A stretch of DNA of 32,839 bases, from NCBI GenBank assembly GCA_910585055.1, contig CAJUBY010000019.1, forward strand, positions 1-32,839, given 5' to 3'. Both the position numbers and the translations under genes were made by a program. Below are positions 16,206-25,576 of this stretch, piece by piece. This stretch comes from an uncultured Christensenella sp. (GTDB lineage: Bacteria; Bacillota; Clostridia; Christensenellales; Pumilibacteraceae). The notes under the pieces were generated by a model, which made no database searches, was not told where the DNA came from, and saw nothing but the letters and a program-made list of their open reading frames with translations. How positions within the stretch are numbered: the first letter of the stretch is position 1; every line of letters starts with the position of its first letter.

Positions 16206-18391
16206 AAATTCTCCCGATCGGATCCGCCGCCGTAAAGTTTTAACATGCCGGACTCGGCGTCGGCGATAAATGTTTTTAATGCGGAAAACCGTTCCGCAAC
16301 GTAATTGTTTTCCACCATACGCCTTATATTATACTCTTCGCCGACCAACACCGCAAGCTTTTTGGCACGGGTTAATGCGGTATAAAGTAAATTACGCGTC
16401 ATTATGCCGGGCGAACCGCCGACAACAGGCATAACTATGGCATCGAACTCGCAGCCCTGGCTTTTATGGACTGTCACAGCGTACGAAAGTATCAGTTGGC
16501 GTTTGATGTCGTCGGCGTAAATAACGCGTCTGCCGTCTTCGAATTCCACTTCCAGCTCGCCAGTATCGAATACATGCGCGACGGTACCGATGTCGCCGTT
16601 GAACACGCCTTTACCGCACACCGATCCTCGCCTGAACTCGAGCTCGTAATTGTTTACGGTGTGCATCACTCTGTCGCCTTCGGCAAACGTTATATCCCCC
16701 ACCGAAGTTCTTTTTTTTGCACCGCCGTTGAGCGCGGACTGAAGTCTTGCGTTAAGATTGTTCACGCCGCACACCCCGTTTTTAAGCGCGGCTATTACCT
16801 GTATACGCGAAGGGTCTATACCGCAAAACCCCGTTATGCGTTTCGTCGCAAGCTCCACCGTCATGTCAGCGGTGTCTTCCGCAGTCTTCATGCGGAAATA
16901 GTAAAAGTCGCCGTCGCGCGCGGTAAGATCGGGTACGCGTCCGGCATTTATCTCGTGCGCGCTTACCGCTATACGGCTTGTTTCGGCTTGACGGTAAACA
17001 AAGCTCAACCGGGTAACGGGCACGATACCGCTATCTATTAGATCGCGCAAAACGTTTCCCGATCCCACCGACGGGAGCTGATCGGCGTCCCCCACAATAA
17101 TGAGCTTGGTTTCGTCCGCCGTTTTGTCGAGCAAAGTTTTAAACAAAAAAATGTCCACCATCGAAAACTCGTCTACTATGACGGCGTTCACCGCAAACTT
17201 GGAACCCTCGCTTTCGGCAAGCACCGCACGGTGTATGGTGGAAGCTTCTCTGCCGCAGCCCTCGGTTATACGTTTTGCCGCACGCCCCGTAGGCGCAAGC
17301 AGCAGCGCCGAAAGCGCCAGCGCGTCCAGTACAAACAAAATACAGTTTATGATAGTCGTCTTGCCGGTGCCGGGTCCGCCCGTAATCACCGAAACGTTGT
17401 GTCCGACGGCGTTGACAACGGCTTCGCGCTGCGCGGCGTGTAATTTAATGCCGCTCGTCGTCTCGAATCTGTCGATCAAATCATCTATGTCGGGCGCCAG
17501 CATCCCGTCGCCGTCGATACGTCTTACTATTTTTACGCCCACCGCCTTTTCGGTACGGTAATATGTTTCGCCCATTACGGAGCCTTCGAACGGAACTACT
17601 ATCTTACGTGATACGATCAATCCGTCTAGCGCCTTTTGCAGGACCGCATCGTCATGATCTACCAGAAGCTTACGCGTCTCGTCCAACAGCCGTTCGCGTG
17701 GAAGATAGGTATTGCCTTCTTTTTCGCACGCACTTTTAAGAGTGTGCAGCAATCCGGCGCGCATTCGGAACTCGCTCATTTTATCGATACCGACCGATTG
17801 CGCTATCTTATCCGCGGTCAAAAACCCTACGCCGCAGACATCTTCCACAAGTATATACGGATTGCTTTTTACCGTTGCCGCCGTAGCCGCGCCGTATACG
17901 GAATAAAGTTTTAAAGCGAGGTTAACTGAAATACCGTAACCTGCTAAAAACATAACGGCTTCGCGCTCCGCGCGCATAGCTTCGAAACTTTCGGAAATTT
18001 TACGCGCTTTTGCCGGGCTTATGCCCTTTACCTTGGCTAGCATCCCGGGATTTTTTTCGATAACTTCTATAGAATCGGCACCGAACATCTCGACAATGCG
18101 CGCGGCGGTCTTTTCGCCGACGCCCTCGATAAGCCCGGATCCTAAAAATTTAATAATGCCGTACACTGTATGCGGCTCGCGTACAGACGCCCGTTCCGCT
18201 TTGAACTGCGTACCGAACCTCGGATGGATCACAAACCCGCCGTCGAGCTCCAAAAAATCTCCGGGCGTTATCGGCGGCAACGTTCCGGCAACCGTCACCG
18301 GCTCACCGTCTTTATCCAGAGTGAGCACCGTCCAGCCGTTTTCGTCGTTGCGAAAACGTATTTCCTCTACCGATCCGGCAATATGCTCCAA
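16202..18391 (-). CDS. recD2: ATP-dependent 5'-3' DNA helicase RecD2
   Basis: An SF1B helicase of the RecD2/TraA kind, found in Gram-positive bacteria without RecBC, acting in DNA repair. The N-terminal OB-like and HhH region covers residues 1-200 (GVGEKTAARIVE, GISPAKARKI, GVGFLTADKIA). Walker A GGPGTGKTT is at 338-346, VIVDEFSMVD is Walker B, and GDADQLPSVGSG is motif III. The C-terminal motifs SYAVTVHKSQGCEFD and LLYTALTRAK are intact. At 729 residues it is normal. The start is TTG at 18391, one nt after the metK stop; GGAG inside the end of metK sits 7 nt upstream, so translation is coupled to metK. Its stop overlaps the next start. Confidence 0.95.
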   Translation of the reverse strand: MEHIAGSVEEIRFRNDENGWTVLTLDKDGEPVTVAGTLPPITPGDFLELDGGFVIHPRFGTQFKAERASVREPHTVYGIIKFLGSGLIEGVGEKTAARIVEMFGADSIEVIEKNPGMLAKVKGISPAKARKISESFEAMRAEREAVMFLAGYGISVNLALKLYSVYGAATAATVKSNPYILVEDVCGVGFLTADKIAQSVGIDKMSEFRMRAGLLHTLKSACEKEGNTYLPRERLLDETRKLLVDHDDAVLQKALDGLIVSRKIVVPFEGSVMGETYYRTEKAVGVKIVRRIDGDGMLAPDIDDLIDRFETTSGIKLHAAQREAVVNAVGHNVSVITGGPGTGKTTIINCILFVLDALALSALLLAPTGRAAKRITEGCGREASTIHRAVLAESEGSKFAVNAVIVDEFSMVDIFLFKTLLDKTADETKLIIVGDADQLPSVGSGNVLRDLIDSGIVPVTRLSFVYRQAETSRIAVSAHEINAGRVPDLTARDGDFYYFRMKTAEDTADMTVELATKRITGFCGIDPSRIQVIAALKNGVCGVNNLNARLQSALNGGAKKRTSVGDITFAEGDRVMHTVNNYELEFRRGSVCGKGVFNGDIGTVAHVFDTGELEVEFEDGRRVIYADDIKRQLILSYAVTVHKSQGCEFDAIVMPVVGGSPGIMTRNLLYTALTRAKKLAVLVGEEYNIRRMVENNYVAERFSALKTFIADAESGMLKLYGGGSDRENL

Positions 18392-18392
18392 A

Positions 18393-19559
18393 TCAATACT
18401 CCGCCTTCAGCCGTGCGACGGCGTCGGTCTGTTCCCACGGCAGATCGGGCTTTCCGAAATGTCCGTAATTTGTAGTACGCCTGTAAATCGGCCTTTTAAG
18501 CCCCAGCTTATCGGATATGGCAGCCGGACGGAAATCGAATACGCGTTCCACCGTTTCGAGCAGCCGTCTGTCGTCGCCCGTGCCGAACGTATCCAAAAAC
18601 AGCGATACGGGACGCGCCTTGCCGATAGCGTAACCGACCTGAAGCAATACACGTTCGCAAAGTCCGGCGGCAACCAGATTTTTGCAGACATACCGCGCGT
18701 AATACGACGCCGACCTATCCACTTTCGACGCATCCTTGCCCGAAAAAGCGCCGCCGCCGTGCGCAATGGCTCCGCCGTAAGTATCCACTATTATCTTACG
18801 TCCCGTCACGCCGGTATCGCCTGCCGGACCGCCCACGACAAACCTGCCCGTGGGATTTATCAGTATTTCTGCGTCGCGCAGAAATTCCGCCGGCACAACG
18901 CGCTTTACGACGCATTCGGTTATTCCGTCGCGCAATGTTTTGTCCGATACGTCGGGCGCATGCTGCGCGGAAACGACCGCGGTCTTTACTCTTTTCGGAA
19001 CGCCGTTTTCGTATTCGAGCGCCACCATGGCTTTGCCGTCGGGGCGCAAAAATCCCAGCTCGCCCGACTTACGCGCCGCGGCAAGCGCCGATGTCAGCGC
19101 GTGCGCGAGCGTTATGGGCATGGGCATAAGTTGTTCCGTCTCCGAACATGCGTACCCGAACATCATACCCTGATCGCCTGCGCCCACTGTGTCGTACCTG
19201 TCCGCTGACTTTTTTGTACGCGCCTCCAGCGACGACAGAACGCCGCGCGCTATATCGGGCGACTGTCCGTTTATGCAGTTGAGCACCGCGCACGTCCTTG
19301 CATCGAACCCGAGCGACGGATCGGTATATCCGACTTCGGCTATGGTAGTGCGCGCTATTTTCTGTACGTCTATAAAATCGGACTCGGTATCGAACTCGCC
19401 CAGCACTACGGCAAGCCCCGTCGCACAGCACACTTCGCACGCTATCCGGCTGTTTTCGTCTTTTTCCAGCGCCGCGTCTAAAATGCTGTCCGCTATATAA
19501 TCGCACACCTTGTCGGGATGTCCTTCCGTAACGCTCTCCGACGAAATTATTCTGTACAT
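18393..19559 (-). CDS. metK: S-adenosylmethionine synthetase
   Basis: Makes S-adenosylmethionine from methionine and ATP. It begins with the standard RIISSESVTEGHPDKVCD; GDQGMMFGYA and GGGAFSGKDASKVDRS are the other signature stretches. The frame is open to 19655, but the ATG at 19557-19559 has GGAGATGAT directly upstream and gives the normal N-terminus and 388 residues, so it is chosen. The leader from the predicted start is only about 55 nt, too short for a SAM riboswitch with its terminator. It heads a tight run with recD2 and the YacL-like gene. Confidence 0.97.
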   Translation of the reverse strand: MYRIISSESVTEGHPDKVCDYIADSILDAALEKDENSRIACEVCCATGLAVVLGEFDTESDFIDVQKIARTTIAEVGYTDPSLGFDARTCAVLNCINGQSPDIARGVLSSLEARTKKSADRYDTVGAGDQGMMFGYACSETEQLMPMPITLAHALTSALAAARKSGELGFLRPDGKAMVALEYENGVPKRVKTAVVSAQHAPDVSDKTLRDGITECVVKRVVPAEFLRDAEILINPTGRFVVGGPAGDTGVTGRKIIVDTYGGAIAHGGGAFSGKDASKVDRSASYYARYVCKNLVAAGLCERVLLQVGYAIGKARPVSLFLDTFGTGDDRRLLETVERVFDFRPAAISDKLGLKRPIYRRTTNYGHFGKPDLPWEQTDAVARLKAEY

Positions 19560-19620
19560 ATCATCTCCGGTCTGCGTCGCGCGGAATAATATAAAACCGC
19601 CGACGGTACATAATATATAA

Positions 19621-19649
19621 ATAATAAACGCTTTAGCGGATTTTGTCAA
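19621..19649 (-). promoter_or_regulatory. Promoter of metK
   Basis: A perfect -35 TTGACA (19644-19649), a 17-bp spacer and -10 TATTAT (19621-19626). Confidence 0.75.
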
Positions 19650-19659
19650 GCGCAACCGT

Positions 19660-19692
19660 AAAAAAGACCCGTCCGAGCCGAAAGGATGGGTC
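19660..19692 (-). terminator. Terminator hairpin on the minus strand upstream of metK, no matching gene
   Basis: GACCCATCC and GGACGGGTC on the minus strand form a 9-bp stem (19684-19692 with 19666-19674, one G-T pair), followed by six Ts (19660-19665). It sits 11 bp before the metK -35 box. No minus-strand gene lies upstream of it; it may insulate metK or end a small RNA. Confidence 0.65.
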
Positions 19693-19710
19693 CAAAACGT
19701 CCTATAACCA

Positions 19711-19739
19711 TTGACATAACCGATAATTGGTGCTAAAAT
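19711..19739 (+). promoter_or_regulatory. Promoter of the DUF2188 gene
   Basis: A perfect -35 TTGACA (19711-19716), a 17-bp spacer and -10 TAAAAT (19734-19739). The leader would be about 116 nt. Confidence 0.7.
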
Positions 19740-19805
19740 ATAATAAAATCACAAACTGCACAGCGTTTTAACGACATCGGTAAAAACAATCACAAACAAG
19801 TCGAC

Positions 19806-19821
19806 GACGCATTTATGCGTC
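19806..19821. repeat. Perfect palindromic hairpin in the leader of the DUF2188 gene
   Basis: GACGCAT (19806-19812) and ATGCGTC (19815-19821) are perfect arms with a 2-nt centre, about 65 nt after the predicted transcription start. It could be an operator or an mRNA-stabilising stem. Confidence 0.4.
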
Positions 19822-19861
19822 AAAGTATAAATGCCGATAAAATAAGAATCAAGGAGAAGTA

Positions 19862-20716
19862 ATGGACGCACTCAATAAGTTATTTTTGGAAACTCTCAAA
19901 TGGGATTGGATATGGACATATGCAGCGGCGATATTCATAGCCGCCGCGGCGCTCGCACTGTTATTTTTGATAACGCTTATTATCGTAGGCGTAAGACACG
20001 GTAAAAACAAAAAGAAATTCAAAGCCATGCGATCACGTATGACCGAACTCGAAACGCAAAATGTATCTTCGACCGACGAAACGGAACTGCGCGCGCAAAT
20101 ACGCGCCGAAACGGAAGAGGAATACGCAAACCGCACGCAAACGCCCGATGACGGCGTTGCGACGGAAGCGCTTCGCAACGAATTGCGCGAAAAAGACGCG
20201 TTGATAGACCAATTGAACAATGCTCTATTACAGGCAGACTCCGTGCAAAATACCGATAACAGCGATCTTTACGCCACGATCACCGATCTCAACAGCTCTA
20301 ATAAAACGTTGCAAAACGATTTAAATATCCTCAAGGCGGAAAACGCACAGCTAAAAACTCTTATTCAAAAACAAACACAGGAAACCAAACCCCGTACCTC
20401 TCCGGCAAGAACGACGGCGTACGAACCGCCTAAGCCTGCGGCGGCAAAGCGTACGGAAAAAGAGCCCGATCCCGTTTACGACGATGAAGAAGACGAATAC
20501 GACAACGAGTACGGCGACGAAAATTCGGCGGTAAAAGTAACGCTCAAATTCGACCGGATAAAATCGAGCTGGGTAATATACCGCTCGGACACGTCGAGAG
20601 CGTACAGACGTCTCGCCACAAAACAGGAAGCGCTTACCATAGCAAAGGATCTGGCACGCAGGCTCCACGCACAGCTCGTAGTACACAAAAAAGACGGGAA
20701 ATTTCAAAGGATATGA
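19862..20716 (+). CDS. Membrane-anchored coiled-coil protein with C-terminal DUF2188 domain
   Basis: The 284-residue protein has one N-terminal TM helix (about 17-44), then a basic stop-transfer stretch (RHGKNKKKF) that puts the rest in the cytoplasm. Residues 55-175 are a Glu/Asn-rich coiled coil, 176-200 a Pro/Ala/Lys linker, and 205-222 a strongly acidic segment. Residues 225-284 match DUF2188 in pattern: SWVIYRSDTSRAYRRLATKQ, then EALTIAKDLARR and LVVHKKDGKFQ. DUF2188 proteins are small and of unknown function; joined to a membrane anchor and coiled coil this one could be a scaffold or envelope-tethered adaptor, which is inference. AAGGAG lies 5 nt before the ATG. It is a single-gene unit with its own promoter and a very strong terminator. 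Confidence 0.88.
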   Translation: MDALNKLFLETLKWDWIWTYAAAIFIAAAALALLFLITLIIVGVRHGKNKKKFKAMRSRMTELETQNVSSTDETELRAQIRAETEEEYANRTQTPDDGVATEALRNELREKDALIDQLNNALLQADSVQNTDNSDLYATITDLNSSNKTLQNDLNILKAENAQLKTLIQKQTQETKPRTSPARTTAYEPPKPAAAKRTEKEPDPVYDDEEDEYDNEYGDENSAVKVTLKFDRIKSSWVIYRSDTSRAYRRLATKQEALTIAKDLARRLHAQLVVHKKDGKFQRI

Positions 20717-20720
20717 TCGC

Positions 20721-20770
20721 ACAGTAAAACAGCCGTACGAAACGTTTATTCCGTACGGCTGTTTTACTGT
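20721..20770. terminator. Long perfect terminator hairpin after the DUF2188 gene
   Basis: A 19-bp perfect stem (20721-20739 with 20752-20770) with a 12-nt loop. The T-rich part lies within the arm (GTTTTACTGT), and the same is true on the other strand, so it can act in both directions. Confidence 0.8.
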
Positions 20771-20878
20771 AATACCGTCTTTGTATTGCTATTACGGATC
20801 CTTAAATTTTCCGAAACGCATTGCACACTCCGGACGTAAATAGTCTATTTTAATTAATTACTTTGATCATGTGTAGTT

Positions 20879-20912
20879 AAAAGCTCTCAAACAAATTGTT
20901 CGAGAGCTTTTT
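20879..20912 (+). terminator. Second terminator hairpin (AAAAGCTCTC / GAGAGCTTTT)
   Basis: A 10-bp stem (20879-20888 with 20902-20911) followed on the plus strand by a T5 tract. It lies 108 nt beyond the first terminator, with no ORF between. The reverse strand also ends in TTTT, so it could serve the GH31 gene. Confidence 0.65.
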
Positions 20913-20977
20913 GTCGTCGCTTGAAATTGAATATTAAAATGCAGTTATGGATTCCCTACGGGAAGTTACGTGATCCC

Positions 20978-23900
20978 TTACGCCACTGCCGCGGCTATCA
21001 ACACCACGTTGCCACCCGACGTCGTAATGTTTTTAAGAGTAACCGTTATGTACTCCTCTTTTTCTGCCGTCACGTCGAATTCGAGTAGATTGGCATTGGA
21101 ATAACCGGCGGTACGCGTTGCGAAGTTTGTGTCGACGAGCATAGTACCGTCCTCTGCGGTTGCCTTTACGTTAAGATCGCTTTCCCAGCCGCCCGTCCAT
21201 ATCCGTATTTTTTTGACAGAGGCATCCACCTTGATGCGGATCGAAATATTATTACCGAAAATACCGTTGCGGTTGCCCGACGTCGTTTCGGTCTTTGTAC
21301 CGTCGCTCCACCCTAACGACAGCCTGTAATCGGGCATATTGTTATCCTGATCGCAATACAGCGAGCTGTTGTCTATATAATTACCGCCGCTTTTTTTCGT
21401 GTCGCCGGAATGGAAATGCGACCAATCCTTCGTGCCGACCGAAGTAAGATCGACAGTTTCCGGCTCGCTGTACGAAACGACCTTGCAATTAAGCGACACG
21501 CTCGGTTCTTCCGGCTCGGCAATCTCCGCCGCGACCACAGCCGCCGCGAGCGAAACATTGCCGCGGCTTGCGGTATCGGCGTCGCTGCACACAAGCTTTA
21601 CTATAACTACGCACTCTTTTTCGACGTCTATATCAAGCGTTATCCTTTTGCAAAGCGCACTGCCGCTTTCCCACACAACGGATTCGGAAGATCCGAGCAG
21701 CTTTCCGCCCGTCGTATATACTTTTGCGGTACACGTCGCTTTCCACGCGCCTGCGTAAAGAATGATATGCTTGTTTTCGGGCGTGACTTTAAGCGTGAGC
21801 GTCGTGTCTCCCAGTATCGAAAATCTTCCTTGACGTTTTGCGCTTTCGTCGTAATCGAGAGTTCCGTCGGAATAGCTGATTTCCGCAGGATAATCGGTGA
21901 GAACGCTTTCTTCGGTAAAACTCGCGCCGAGGAATGTGCTTCCTCCCGACTTCCGTACGTGCCCACGCTGTTCGAAACGTATCCAATCGCCCGTTTCGCC
22001 CATTGCGGTTAGATCGACTTTTCCGCTCGTATCGGAGATCTCGTTGCCTGTTACCGTAACGTTATTTTCGGATTCTGTTATTTCCGGCAATGTCTCCGAG
22101 ACAAACGCTGCTATAGCCGACACTTGCGATTTCGTTCCGGTGCCTACAGGGATACCCGAATTGACGGAGTATTTGACGTACAAAACAGACTGCGCGTCGC
22201 CTTTTACGCGGATCACCGCACGTTGCGTAAAAGCACCGTCCATATTGCCGAACGTAACGGTTTCGACATTGCCGGCACGGTCGCGCACCGTAAGATTCGC
22301 GGTGCAATATTCGCCGCCCAAATAGAACACGTAGTACGCGTCTCTGCCCAACGTTTTAACGGTCCAGTCGAAATTAATGTTGGACGTAAGCGCCGAAAAA
22401 TCGTATGTGTTTCTGTCGTTTTCGGAATATTCCGAACAGAAGAACTGTCCGCCCGTAATACGCGGTACATCGTACGATACGGGATAAGAAATATACTCGC
22501 TTTCCGTATGCGCAGTTCCGTAGGAAACCCAATCTTCGGTGCAATCGTCGAGTTTTGCGCCGTCGCCCGCGGGTCCGCACGAAAGCCCGAAATCCACCGC
22601 GGTCTTGTCGTACTCCGATTTTGTGTGAACGCCGCCTACCGCGCTCCATTCTATTTCGATATTCGTATCCGAATACACCGCCGCGTCAAACGAAAGTTCG
22701 TACACATCGCCGTCGAGCGCCGCGCCCGAGTATGCAAACGGTTTTGCCGATGCGGAACGGGATACCTGTTTATATGCGATATTCTTGCCGTTGACCTTGA
22801 CGGAAGTAATATTGCCCCAATCGGGATTTTTGTGCAAACGAACGTTCCAAGTGCGTTCGGTAAACGCACGCTCGCCGTCGAACGAACCTACGGCAGACTT
22901 TATAACGAGCGATGTCTTATTTCCCGTCTGCGTCATGCCGATCGCGGTAGTGCGGTATTTACCGCTTTTGTACGCAACCGTTTTGGTATCGTCTTCGTAC
23001 AGGACCGTGTTTGCCGTATTTTCCGCCGACGGATAGACGTCGAGCGTAAGTTTATCCCACAAACCGGACTGTGTGTTTTCGGCATTGTCCGCGAGAACTA
23101 CCAAAGCGCCTTCGCGCACAAACAGCGGCGATGTCTTTATATTATGGGTGACGGTATAGGTGTACGGTCCGACATATCTTTTTCCGGACCACACGTCGAT
23201 CCATGTTCCGTCGGGTATAAACACGTTCCGCGTATTCTCTATATCTTCGATAGCGGTCTTTTCGTTTATGTACATGAATATGTGCGCGTTTGCTCCGAAT
23301 TCCGCATACTGCACTTCTATTTCGTGCGTGCTTCCCGCGGCATACTCGGCGGTTTCCAAATACTTGTCGTAAACCGCGCTTCCGTCCACGGCAAGCTTTC
23401 CGTCGATGTAAACCTTTACCGAATCGTCGGCAAAAACCTGCAGTGCGGCGCTCTTGTCAAACGTAACGTTGCCCTTGAACCGTATCGAAAAATTATCGTT
23501 CGGCAATCCTACGGGCGCGCCCAGTCCCCAATCGAAGAATATATTGTCTGCCGTACCGGTATACAGCGGCGTTCCGCTCAAATCTTTATTGCCGTAATAT
23601 TCGCATGTAAGTCCGGGCACCGTCTGACCGTTTTCGTTATGCGTAAAGTAATTATCGGGCACTTTCTTAAGCCCCGCCTCCGCTATCGGCGCTACAAGGA
23701 TATGATCGCCCAGCATGTATTGATCGTTGGCGGACGCTTCCGCATACTCGGGATAAGCTATATCCGTACGCGCGAGTATGGGTAGACCTTCCGAATAATT
23801 TCGGTACGCCAATGTATAATACAGCGGTAGCAGTCTGTAACGCATATCCTGGTATGTATGCGCAACCTCTTCGGCGGTTTCGCCGAACAGCCACGGCATA

Positions 23901-25576
23901 CGTCCGGATTGACCCGATCCGCCTGTATCCACGTGCGCGCGCATCACGGTGGACAGCGCGCAATATTGCACCCATCTTATATACTGATCGTTAGACACCG
24001 CAGACTTGAATCCGCCCATATCGCTCGACATATACGGAATGCCAACTTCGGCGCCGCCGTAGACCGCATTATATATCTCGAAAGCCAAAGCGTCGCTGCC
24101 GCTGTTTATATCCCCCGTCCACTGTATCGAATAACGGTGAGCCGATACGTCGGACGCGTACATCCATTTACCGTTGACAAGCCCGTCGACATTGCCCATG
24201 ATAAGCGCACGCTTAGCGTATTCGCCAACGTCGGTTATGCTTTCGTAATAGTCGCGCGTGATAAACTGAAACGCGTACATACCTGTCGCGTAAACGGAAA
24301 TATCGGGATCGATAGGATTGAGGCAAGCGTCCCAATTCCTGTCGTACCACCAATAGTCGACGCCCAAAGCCAAAAAACAAGTAAGATTCTGCTTGCGGTA
24401 TTCTACTTCCGCCGTATCCAAAAGATTGCCGGTGCCCGTAACGGGAATGGGGTGGTCGTTGAACATTACCGACACGCCCAGCTTGTGGCAATCGTCCAAG
24501 AACTTCGCCATATCGGGGAACAACGTTTCGTTGATCTCGTAACCTACGCCCCACTGCCCGTTTTTGATCGGATCCTTGTAATCAACGTCGATAACGACGA
24601 CATCTATGGCGTATCCTCTGTCTTTATAATCCGTTATACGCTTGAGCGCGCTCTCCGCGGAGTCCGCATACCAACGCGAATCCCAATATCCGAGTGCGCC
24701 GAGAGTTACCATTTCCGACGGACCGGTCAGATCGACGTAGTCTTTGCAAAATCGCGAATAACTGCCGTTCGGCAAAAACACGAATATATCCGTCGCGTCG
24801 TTATCCAGATCCCAGCCCTGCAGCGGCGCGCCGTCTTTGTCTGCCGAGTATCCGTTTTCCGACGGGATAACTCTCGGACTGTCGGTAAAATACCAGCAAT
24901 CGAGTTCGTCGGAGGGCGACGGCAGATACACGTTGGCGCCGACGTTTCCGCGATAATTATAAAGCGGCGATCCGTCCGGTGCGGTTATGTATATTTCTTC
25001 CGCCGTTCCGTTTTCGGGGATATGTACCGTGTAGAACTTTGTTTCGACGACCGTCTCGTCGTTTACGGTCTTTTCTTCGTATTCGACTTCCTGCCAGTTT
25101 ACGCGGTTCATAACGTAATAACTCGTTCTGTCCTCGAACCCTTTCGGTCCGCGCTGCTCTATGCGCACCAATGTAGGCGACAGCAATTGTATACGCGCAT
25201 CGCCGTACGTCAAAGTGCTTATGTCTACAGGCTCGGGCGGAAGCTGTTCGGTCTTCCATACAGCCGTAAACTCGGTATCGCCGTTGACTACGTAGCTGTC
25301 GCCGGGCATATACCGCTGCGAACCGAACTGCCAAAAATCAAATATATGACCTTCGTAAGTAAACGGATTTTCCGCAACCGTTATTTCGGTGCCCGGCTCG
25401 TATTCCTTTTGCGCCGGCGCCGTACCGGTTCCGCCGCCGGCAGCATATTTTACGACATATTTTACTTCCGGCTGCGGTTTGGGCGCAGGTTCGTTCTTAT
25501 CGCCGCACGCGGCGAAAGAAGCGATGCACAAGACCGACGATAGAGCTAGCAACAGCTTTTTCAAAAACTTATTCAT
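20978..25576 (-). CDS. Large secreted GH31 alpha-glycosidase lipoprotein with Flg_new, PA14 and three C-terminal modules
   Basis: A 1532-residue extracellular lipoprotein: signal peptide with lipobox FAAC (Cys24); a Flg_new-type repeat at about 40-108; GH31 N-terminal beta domain at 118-290; TIM barrel at about 290-600. The GH31 nucleophile is Asp412 in WWYDRNW and the acid/base is Asp489 in QWTGDINSG; SSDMGGF (518-523) and RAHVDTGG (546-553) are further family signatures. A PA14-like domain (about 655-775) is inserted before the distal beta domain (785-890). Residues about 995-1532 are three related beta-sandwich modules, two of which begin VDLT.xG..DW. GH31 enzymes act on alpha-glucosides, alpha-xylosides or sulfoquinovosides; the substrate is not readable here. 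AAAGGAG lies 6 nt before the ATG. The start overlaps the end of araC by 8 nt, so the AraC protein very likely controls it. Confidence 0.93.
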   Translation of the reverse strand: MNKFLKKLLLALSSVLCIASFAACGDKNEPAPKPQPEVKYVVKYAAGGGTGTAPAQKEYEPGTEITVAENPFTYEGHIFDFWQFGSQRYMPGDSYVVNGDTEFTAVWKTEQLPPEPVDISTLTYGDARIQLLSPTLVRIEQRGPKGFEDRTSYYVMNRVNWQEVEYEEKTVNDETVVETKFYTVHIPENGTAEEIYITAPDGSPLYNYRGNVGANVYLPSPSDELDCWYFTDSPRVIPSENGYSADKDGAPLQGWDLDNDATDIFVFLPNGSYSRFCKDYVDLTGPSEMVTLGALGYWDSRWYADSAESALKRITDYKDRGYAIDVVVIDVDYKDPIKNGQWGVGYEINETLFPDMAKFLDDCHKLGVSVMFNDHPIPVTGTGNLLDTAEVEYRKQNLTCFLALGVDYWWYDRNWDACLNPIDPDISVYATGMYAFQFITRDYYESITDVGEYAKRALIMGNVDGLVNGKWMYASDVSAHRYSIQWTGDINSGSDALAFEIYNAVYGGAEVGIPYMSSDMGGFKSAVSNDQYIRWVQYCALSTVMRAHVDTGGSGQSGRMPWLFGETAEEVAHTYQDMRYRLLPLYYTLAYRNYSEGLPILARTDIAYPEYAEASANDQYMLGDHILVAPIAEAGLKKVPDNYFTHNENGQTVPGLTCEYYGNKDLSGTPLYTGTADNIFFDWGLGAPVGLPNDNFSIRFKGNVTFDKSAALQVFADDSVKVYIDGKLAVDGSAVYDKYLETAEYAAGSTHEIEVQYAEFGANAHIFMYINEKTAIEDIENTRNVFIPDGTWIDVWSGKRYVGPYTYTVTHNIKTSPLFVREGALVVLADNAENTQSGLWDKLTLDVYPSAENTANTVLYEDDTKTVAYKSGKYRTTAIGMTQTGNKTSLVIKSAVGSFDGERAFTERTWNVRLHKNPDWGNITSVKVNGKNIAYKQVSRSASAKPFAYSGAALDGDVYELSFDAAVYSDTNIEIEWSAVGGVHTKSEYDKTAVDFGLSCGPAGDGAKLDDCTEDWVSYGTAHTESEYISYPVSYDVPRITGGQFFCSEYSENDRNTYDFSALTSNINFDWTVKTLGRDAYYVFYLGGEYCTANLTVRDRAGNVETVTFGNMDGAFTQRAVIRVKGDAQSVLYVKYSVNSGIPVGTGTKSQVSAIAAFVSETLPEITESENNVTVTGNEISDTSGKVDLTAMGETGDWIRFEQRGHVRKSGGSTFLGASFTEESVLTDYPAEISYSDGTLDYDESAKRQGRFSILGDTTLTLKVTPENKHIILYAGAWKATCTAKVYTTGGKLLGSSESVVWESGSALCKRITLDIDVEKECVVIVKLVCSDADTASRGNVSLAAAVVAAEIAEPEEPSVSLNCKVVSYSEPETVDLTSVGTKDWSHFHSGDTKKSGGNYIDNSSLYCDQDNNMPDYRLSLGWSDGTKTETTSGNRNGIFGNNISIRIKVDASVKKIRIWTGGWESDLNVKATAEDGTMLVDTNFATRTAGYSNANLLEFDVTAEKEEYITVTLKNITTSGGNVVLIAAAVA

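Larger units (their letters stand above)
19560..19861. other. Divergent intergenic region between metK and the DUF2188 gene
   Basis: This 302-nt stretch holds the metK promoter, an orphan minus-strand terminator, the promoter of the plus-strand gene and a perfect palindrome in that gene's leader. No ORF or known structured RNA was recognised. Confidence 0.8.

Noticed and set aside
19560..19655. SAM riboswitch or N-terminal extension upstream of metK
   Set aside because: The leader is about 55 nt from the predicted start with no SAM aptamer stems, and the upstream codons overlap the promoter.
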